64,000 nucleotides of DNA from Fomitopsis serialis (taxonomy: Eukaryota; Basidiomycota; Agaricomycetes; Polyporales; Fomitopsidaceae): positions 62,001 through 126,000 of the forward strand of contig NW_025955067.1 of assembly GCF_022376445.1 (NCBI RefSeq). The letters are read 5' to 3'. Position 1 is the first letter of the stretch. Every line of letters begins with the position of its first letter. The translations under genes and the position numbers were made by a program. The notes below the pieces were generated by a model. It had not been told where the DNA came from, searched no databases, and worked only from the letters and a program-made list of their open reading frames with translations. Positions 56,739 to 64,000 of this stretch are shown piece by piece.

Positions 56739-58984
56739 TTAGGTGAAGGCTGTCGTCGATGTGGCGAAACTGGCTATCAGGCCCGCAGCGGCAGCGCGAG
56801 GCTTGATGGAGCATACAAACTCCTTGGCATGACTGCACCGTACCCCCTTTAGAGAGTCCATTTCACCATGTGAGACGGTCGCGCTCGCGCTCACCTTACT
56901 GAGCCAGAAGTGAAGGACATCGGGGGAGTTATCTCCCCGCCCGACGCATCGCGGGCTTTCTGTATGTCCAAAGTAGCGATCATAGCGGCCATAGACAGCC
57001 AGATACTCCTATCAGCAAATCGGCGACCCGGACAAATCCTGCAGCAACAAAGTTTGATCTCAGTGTCGGAAGTTCTGAGTGGGTTAAAATTGCCCGACGC
57101 ACCGCCTGCCGTAGCCAAAAACGATGTTGCTAGGACACAGCTCCTCCAAATCCTCCTCAGATAGACCCCAGAAGCGTTCCGGGCGAAATGTCTCCGGGTC
57201 GGGGTAGAGCTCCGCATTTTGAGTCATGCACCTGACAGGCAGGCAGTAAGCGACCGGGATGATCGTCGTTGTAGCATTGTACGAACCAGAGGTTCGTAAG
57301 GATCATGCAGTCCTTGGGCAGGCGGTAACCTCGGTACGTGTCTTCTTCACTGAGTGCATGCGGAATACCTGCGGAACTTGTGGGTCACGTCCATGCATCA
57401 TTACAGCCGAGGCGCTATGCACCTAGAGGTACGGGGGCATTCCATCTGTTGGTGTAAGGCTACGTCGTCATAATGACACCAAGAGCGACTTACCGATAAA
57501 CCTCTCTTAGCATACACTCCAGGTATGGTAGTGAGTTCCTGTCGCTAAGATCCGGTAGGCGATCGTTGCCAACGACGCGGTCGATTTCCTCTTGAGCTTT
57601 GACGTATGCTTCAGGGTGAAGGACCGCAGCTAACATGAAGTTTAGCAACACGGATTGTGTCTGTCTGAGGGATTAACGGGATGGCGCTTGTAGTCAACGG
57701 CGAACGAACAGTATCAACTCCAGCTACAAGACGTCTGAGTTAAGAGTGCCGCTGCCTCAATAACTACCGACACGTACCGACATAGGTTATTGCCCCGACG
57801 TTCATGATGTCATATCGTTCTTCAGCCAGCGTACCCTTCGCCGTACACTGCTCAATAAGAGACCTAACTAGCGATGGTTTCTCGTCTCCCGAAGCCTAAA
57901 AAATGCTCTCGTCAGTGGATTAGTAGCTCGCTTTTGAAGATCCGTCATACGATATCCCGCACGTACCATGAGTCTCTCAACCAGCTCGTATGGCTTCGTG
58001 TGCGCGAGCTGCACTGCAGCCTTCGTCTTTGCTGCCTGCCTCTTGAAGTCTGCACCCGGAAACCATGCAGGGACATGACGTACTATCGCAACCATCCGTC
58101 TGCGTTAGACGCGCCGAAAGGATAGAGTTCGAGACACTCACAGAACGGAATGAAGTCTACAATTGCGGCACCAGGCGTCGTAACTTCCGTCGTACCTTTC
58201 AGAGCTCGTTCCGCGTAGGTGAGATACTCGTCATCATCGGATGTAATTGCGTGTCCGTAGAGTGCTTCCAGGACAATGGAAGACGTGAACCTGGTGCATA
58301 CGTCAGAGACTATCTTTCTCGGTACAACGATGATCCATACCTATGCAAGTGGGCCACATATTGTTCTGGTTTATACACGAGACCTCGGAGAAGGGTTCGA
58401 ATTTCCCTTGACTGGGCTTGCGTCAATTGATCGAGCGCGCCTCTGGCAAAGAATGTCGAATGGATCCATCGCCGATGTTTTCTGAGTCGCTCGCCCATCC
58501 GTTGGGTTCCAATGATGTCTCCCCACCCAAACCTACCAAAATCCCCTGGTTAGCGAGTCAACGTGTAGAACAATGGCAAGTCCACTTGCAGATCGCGCAG
58601 GAGGACTGACGGTGGCCTGTCGGAGTACTTCGCACTTCGCTTCTCCAGAAGTTCTCTGGCGGCCGCTGTAGAGTTGACGATCAACGTCGGCCGCGTGAAT
58701 AGTTTGAGGAAGATGATATCTCCTGTGGAATACGACCTTAGCGCCTGAGCACGGACTGCTGCAAGAGCCTGAAACCGACCGTATTGACTGCTCCATTTAG
58801 CATATGTTCTCTCTGCATCATCTATCGGGACCTGATGGATATTGCCTATGAATGGAAGAGGGCGAGGACCCGGAGGCAGGTCACTCGCTCGTGTAAACCG
58901 GGCGTAGAGCAAAACACAGCAGATCAGAGCAGCCGAGACAGTAGCAACGAGAGCTCGCAGGGGCTCGCAGCCAAGCAAGGACAT
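56739..58984 (-). CDS. P450-14, cytochrome P450 monooxygenase (gamma group)
   Basis: Apparently intact and very similar to P450-4. The start at 58,984 gives [20 protein letters not shown], an anchor, and [19 protein letters not shown]. Then [72 protein letters not shown], a 14-nt exon at 57,710-57,723 (AGVDT), EVYR of ExxR (about 57,500), FRPERFWG with FGYGRR (57,115-57,230) and [11 protein letters not shown] (about 57,040). The last exon reads [20 protein letters not shown] and ends at 56,739-56,741. It is tandem with P450-13, same strand. It is the last P450 before the unrelated modular secreted gene. Confidence 0.92.
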
Positions 58985-59779
58985 GGTGATATGTACGACG
59001 AGTTATTCCCCGTCCCATGGCTTAACTATGGGAAGAATGGTGAGTGACGCTGCCCTTCCCTGGATGCAATAGAGTTCGCAAGCAATGCGAACAGATCAAT
59101 GGTAAGTAGCCTAGGCCTGCTTAGTAGCGCGATATCAACCTTCGATTCCGCATCGCTGATAAGACCTGCATGTCATACCACGTTCCCCGTGAGCACTGCG
59201 ACTATACGCCGGTGCTGCTAACATGGGAGTATTGTACATAGCTGGTGGGTTGCGTGACCACTCTTGACTGTGCGGCGCCACGGCAGATGGTCCAATCCTA
59301 TTAGTGTCCTGAAGCCCGCAGGCAATCTTGATTTCCGCAACGATAGAATCCGCCCAGGTACTCGGCGAGTCAACCAGAAAAGCTCGAAGGTCATTGAAAG
59401 TGATGGCATAACACCTAGCAAGACGAGATTGATCTCGGCTTGCATATCACACCAAGCAATGGGTCGCAGAAAGGGATGTCGAATTGCCGTTCGAAGTCCG
59501 ACCTCACAGTCGCTGCAGCAGAGGTCGTGGTGCGCATAGCAATCCCGTAATGGTGGCATCGATCGCGAGGTTGTCTACCTAAAACCTTCATCCACCCTCC
59601 GTCAACCAAAGAGAACGCTCACCACAGCCACAATCGATACAGACAGGGGAAGGAGCTTCCAGAGTCGCGTTGAGGATAAGATCGGTGCGGGCTGCCTGCG
59701 CGACGCTGGCTTAATGCGCCTGAATCCCGAACCTTTGTCAGTTGCCTACGTCCCGAAGGCCCATTCGTAGGCTCACACA
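58985..59779. other. Intergenic, nothing recognised
   Basis: Presumed promoter of P450-14 plus uncharacterised DNA. No domain was seen in the open frames present. Confidence 0.5.
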
Positions 59780-59910
59780 CCTGGGAGTTGAACGCGTCCG
59801 CCTGTCCCGCCGTGTACACCACAGGGAACAAGTGTCGCAACGGCAGTATTGGAATCCGCTGTAATCTGGCAGGTGTCCTTCGCGGTATTGGAGGGTATAT
59901 GAGCACGTCG
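59780..59910 (-). pseudogene. Relic of one module of the repeat-module protein
   Basis: The minus strand reads TAKDTCQITADSNTAVATLV, then after a frame change TAGQADAFNS. This matches the second half-module of the gene at 60.8-63.2 kb (AKDTCQTAASAA...GAQADAFNAV). No other half-module is recognisable beside it. A decayed downstream copy. Confidence 0.7.
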
Positions 59911-60789
59911 TAGAACAATCCCGACACCTGGCGCACTGGCGGGCGGTACGTAGACGAGTCGAGGCCGGACGCAAGGATGTCGGCGCGACGAACGGGAAAG
60001 AACTGCAGAGAAGATTGAGCCAACTGACACACTATGAAAACTTATTCAGTATCTGGCCCGACTCGACACGCGCTCGTCGCTCGTCGCTCGCCGGTATTGA
60101 ACTTGAGGCTCGCGCAGAGGACAGAACGGAGCCAATGCAGACGTGGGCGACGCGGCCGGGTACATGCCGATGCGGGGAGACTCATCTGCATCACCAGGAA
60201 GAGCTACAGAGAGTGGACGGAGGTTTATCGACAGGCCTAAGTAGTGGTGGCTAGTGGTGGTCCAAGTCGAGGAGGAGACGAAGATACGACTTTAGGAAGG
60301 CGCATTACCAAATGAGGAAGGTTTACATGGCGGCTCTCCGATGCCCCGACACTGCGACAGGCTTTTGTCAACCGCTCTTGCCAGCAGGGGTGGGCCAGTT
60401 TCAGCCCATATGCATATGCATGATCACACCGAGGAACAGGTCGCGAAAAGGAATGCCAATTGTCAAATGTATCAATGAACAACAAAGTCATGGACGCAGG
60501 CAGGGTACGTAGGAAGGGTATCTCCGTATCAATACAGTGATGGCAGTGCATGCGCGTGCGCGCTTCGTCTCGCGGAGTATCGTACAGAACAGCAGCAATG
60601 GTGTGCGAAACAACAGACCGACCTTCGAGATCTCCAGAGTAACCAAAATATAACCAAGTTGACGATGCATAAATATCGCTGCCCGCCGCGATGAGTCAAC
60701 GTCGCAGCCGGGTGGCGGAGGGGTTCAGCGCGAGGAGAGAGGGAAAGGGAACGGCACTCAGGCGAGGTACCCAGTCTCGAGCGCGCGGG
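59911..60789. other. Region 3' of the modular gene
   Basis: No clear gene. The true end of the modular gene is uncertain and could run as far as a stop at 60,529 in one frame. Confidence 0.4.
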
Positions 60790-63230
60790 CGGCAGCCCCG
60801 CCTGGGTGACGCCCTGGTCATTCACGACAGCACATTAGCGAAGTTGGTCTGGATGCCGAACACCGCGTTGAACGCATCTGCCTGGGCACCAGTCTTCGCG
60901 GTCTGCTTGTCTGCCGCGCAGTGGCGGACGCACAGGTCGCCTTTGCGGTGGCGTCTGCGCCGCACGAGTTCGTGAGCGTGTCGCACATGAACTGCGTGAT
61001 GATATCATGTTGTCCGCGGAGCCTAGCGGTATGGTCAGCAGCCATGGCTCAGAACACGAGTGGGAAGACTACTGTGGGCGTAGCTCGTCAAGTCTTTCGG
61101 CTCAAACGCGGTCTCCTTGCGGTTGTCCAAGCCCTGCGCGAAGACGATCTCCGGAACTGACACGAGCCAAAGTTGCCGATGCCACTCGAGGAAGCCGTGG
61201 AGCCGCGGTTGCAGCAGCAGAGGCGGCGGCGGGCGGCAGAGGTCGCGACAGCAGCAGCAGAGGTCACGGTGGCAGCGGCCGTAGTGGCATCCTTGCGCCC
61301 GTCTTCGCGATTGCAGAGGCAGCAGCAGTCGCAGAGGCGGCAGCAGCTTCGTCGACGCGGCACCCGACGCGCCCTGAGTCACACCCTGGTCGTTCACCGC
61401 CGCGACGTTCGCAAAGTCGGTCTGAATCCCGAACACGGCGTTGAACGCGTCCGCCTGCGCGCCCGTCTTCGCGGTCTGCTGGTCGGCGGCGGTGATGGCG
61501 GACGCACAGGTCGACTTGGCGGTAGCGTCCGCGCCGCATGAGTTCGTGAGCGTGTCGCACATGAACTTCGTGATGATGTCGATGTTCTGCGCAGAGTCTG
61601 GAATGAAGCCACGGCGTCAGTACAAACGCTGCGGGAGGTATCAGACGCGCTGGGCGCACCGTGGGCGTAGCTCGTCAGATCCTTAGGCTCGAAGGCGGTC
61701 TCCTTGCGTCCGTCCAGACCCGTGGCGAAGACGATCTCGGGGACAGAGCACGAGCCGAAGTTACCGATGGCGCTCGAGGATGCGGTCGAGCTACCCGTAG
61801 CAGCAGCAGAGGTCGCAGGCACCGCCTACCCAAGTCCATCAGCCACCCTCCTCATTTCAGCTGAAGATGTCACTCACCACAGCGACATTCGATGTAGCCG
61901 CCGCCGCGGCGGAGGCACCTGCCGCGCCCAGCGTAGCACCTGTGTTGCTCACTTGCGCGACGTTCGCGAAGTCCGTCTGGACCCCGAACACCGCGTTGAA
62001 CGCGTCCGCCTGCGCGCCGCTCAGCGCGGGCGTGGCGGCGGTAGCGGCGCTGGCAGCGGTCTGGCAGGTGTCCTTCGCGGTCTGGTCCGCGCCGCAACTG
62101 TTCGTGAGCGTGTTGCATATGAAGCCCGTGATGACGGCGATGTTGTCCGCGGAGCCTGCGGAAACGAGAGCAAGTGTGTCAGAACATTTTTGAGACGACC
62201 GAGAACGCGGAACCGCGCTGACCATGGTTGTACGACGTGAGGTCTTTAGGCTCAAACGCAGTTTCGGTTCGCCCGCCTAGGCCCGCGCGAAGATGATCTC
62301 GGGAACGCTGCACGAACCAAAGTTGCCGATAGCGCTCGAGCTCGCGGTGCTGGACGCAGCGGCTGCAGAAGCGACCGCGACGTTCGATGTCACGCTCACA
62401 CTCGCCGTCGCCGTCTCAGTCGCATCCACCGTAACAGTAACCGTAGCCGTCTGCGGGGCCGCACACGCAGCGGCGGCCGCGCTGCTTTTCGCAATCGCGA
62501 CGTTAGTCGTGGCCGCGGCAGCGGTGGATGCGGCGGCAGATTGGGTGACACCTTGGTCATTCACGGCGGCTACGCTTGCGAAGTCGGTCTGGATACCAAA
62601 AACAGCGTTAAACGCGTCGGCCTGGCCGCCGGTCTTGGCGGTGACGGTGTCAGCGGCAGCCTTGGCAGACGCGCAGGTCTGCTTGGCAAGGCGTCCGCGC
62701 CGCAGGAGTTGACGAGCTGGTCGCACATGAACTGGGTGATGATGTCGATGTTTGTGCGGAGCCTAGCAGGATAGCCATGGTCACACACTGAAAAGGGATC
62801 ATGAATGTTGAAACTCACTGTGGGGGTAGCTCGTCAGATCGGCGGGCTCGAAGCTCGTCTCCTTGCGGTTGTCGAAGCCGACAGCGAAGGCAATCTGGGG
62901 AACCGTGCAAGAGCCAAATCGCCTATCTGCGACGAGGAAAGCGTGGAAGATGCGGCGGCAGCCGCTGCAGTGGCGGTCGCACCGGAAGCGGTGGCGCCTA
63001 TTCACAAAGCTTCAATTGGCTTGAACACAGGAACAATGGCAACGCACCGCTGCAACAGCTCCGGTAGCAGTGACCGTCGCCGCCTCGTCAACAGTTACAG
63101 TGACGATGGCGCACGTGGAGTCATCGCGGACATTGTTAATGGCCCACTCATCGTAGGAGCGGTCATGGAGGAACGGGCGGGCGTGGACAAGGCCAAAGAG
63201 GGGCAGCGCGAGAACAACCTTGGAGAACAT
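60790..63230 (-). CDS. Secreted four-module Ala/Ser-rich protein (multiple frameshifts)
   Basis: Function unknown. The start at 63,230 gives MFSKVVLALPLFGLVHARPF, a clear signal peptide, so the product is probably secreted or cell-wall bound. Four modules follow, each of two halves. Half a is IGNFGSC.VPEI.FA.GLDN followed by RKETAFEP.DLTSYAHG. Half b is NIDIITQFMCDTLTNSCGAD followed by AK.TCASA...QADAFNAVFGIQTDFANVA. Inferred exons: 63,048-63,230; 62,819-62,997; 62,223-62,762; 61,878-62,155; 61,660-61,825; 61,073-61,597; then 61,022 downward. A phase-1 intron splits a from b at the same point in all four modules, so the repeats arose by duplicating DNA with the intron. Linkers are Ala/Thr/Ser-rich. 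Invariant Cys pairs suggest disulfides. At least eight single-base deletions break the frame (for example near 62,925, 62,750, 62,690 and 62,285), so the exact protein is uncertain. Similar single-module secreted proteins exist in basidiomycetes as far as I recall; I know no assigned function. Confidence 0.75.
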
Positions 63231-64000
63231 CGTTGGTTTTGAAGTTTGGTCACAAGGGAAGTCGATCAAAGGAGGGTGTTGCTGGCCTGCGGCGTGCGAT
63301 AGAGGAGACGAAGAGACTGCAAGAGGAGAGCCTAGCTAGAGGCGGTACCGGGACACCTGGTCGGATGACGAGCGAAGGGACGGCCGTTCAACGACACAAG
63401 GCAGCGCAAACGCGAGCGAGAGCGAACGTGAAGGAAATGGGGCAACCGAAGGGCGATGGGAGAGTCCTTGGCCGCGCGAGGGCATGTTATAAGCAAACAT
63501 CAGGAGACCGCATGGTGCGACGCGGCCCGGTTGGTGTAGAGACTGCACACGGCAACCCAACGACGGTCGTCGTCGGTCGATAAATGAACGCGTTGCTGGG
63601 CTGATCCTCCGTTCCTCCCGAGATCCCATTCAGCCGCCGGTATGTGCGTGCCTGGGCGTGCCTGGTAAGTACACGTTTGGGCCAGAGCACAAGCTCCAGC
63701 CTCCGGTATCCAGGACTCCTACAAACTAGAGTCAGTGACTCATCTTCAAGGAAAATACAGTACTGACCTACCTGATTCTCCTATGTAAGTATGCACGTCG
63801 CGTCCTGTCGCCTCGCGGCGATCGGTGTGGGAGACAGAATGTGTTCGCGGGAGCCACGTGAATCACAACTGCCCGGGACTGGCAGTAAGCGCTAGCGCCG
63901 CGTGAGCATGCAAACATTGGTTGATCATCGAGGCTCCGTCATTGTACCTCCTTCCAGTCACACAACTATAGCAAGGTGAGCACCAATGGATCAACACAAA
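63231..64000. other. 5' flank of the modular gene
   Basis: Nothing definite is recognised. TGTTATAAGC near 63,484 could be a weak TATA-like element but is not positioned convincingly. Confidence 0.4.

Noticed and set aside
61173..62712. Long plus-strand Ala- and Arg-rich ORFs across the modular gene
   Set aside because: They are antisense shadows of the Ala-rich linkers; only the minus strand shows module conservation and splice sites.
1..64000. tRNA, rRNA or CRISPR features
   Set aside because: None were seen on reading, although an unaided scan could miss a tRNA with an intron.

Overview
The window is genomic DNA of a filamentous basidiomycete, most likely an agaricomycete white-rot or mushroom lineage; Polyporales is a guess. 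The evidence is eukaryotic genes split by many GT-AG introns of about 50-65 bp, a trichodiene-synthase-fold sesquiterpene synthase of the basidiomycete type, heavily duplicated cytochrome P450s of the sterigmatocystin-hydroxylase-like kind typical of Agaricomycetes, and an Ala/Ser-rich modular secreted protein. No tRNA, rRNA or CRISPR was seen.

Layout. From 1 to 28 kb lie P450-1 (minus, cut by the window edge), a P450 3' relic, P450-2 (minus), a sesquiterpene synthase (plus), a P450 relic, P450-3 (minus), an FAD-dependent monooxygenase (plus), P450-4 (plus) convergent with P450-5 (minus), broken P450-6, and P450-7 (minus). From 29 to 33 kb is a gene-poor, repeat-rich stretch: a 21-bp minisatellite, a low-complexity ORF open on both strands, a long pyrimidine tract and a large imperfect palindrome centred at about 32,998. 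From 33 to 59 kb lie P450-8 and P450-9 (both broken), a C2H2 zinc-finger protein, GC-rich P450-10, an MFS transporter, P450-11, P450-12 convergent with P450-13, and P450-14. From 59.7 to 63.2 kb a signal-peptide protein built from four repeated two-part modules runs on the minus strand, with a relic module downstream.

How it works together (inference). This looks like a sesquiterpenoid biosynthetic cluster. The synthase would cyclise farnesyl diphosphate, the P450s and the flavin monooxygenase would oxidise the scaffold, and the MFS protein could move substrate or product. The P450 set falls into three sequence groups: alpha (1, 3, 7, more distantly 6, 10, 11), beta (2, 5, 12, more distantly 8, 9) and gamma (4, 13, 14). 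It grew by local duplication: a convergent gamma/beta pair occurs twice complete, once inverted, and once as a relic.

Caution. P450-1, 9, 10, 11, 12, the zinc-finger gene, the MFS gene and the modular gene each carry one or more single-base deletions that break otherwise well-conserved frames, often in short homopolymers or GCGC runs. This is either widespread recent decay or, as plausibly, consensus sequence error. P450-6 and P450-8 carry nonsense changes or large deletions that homopolymer error would not explain. All exon positions were read by eye.
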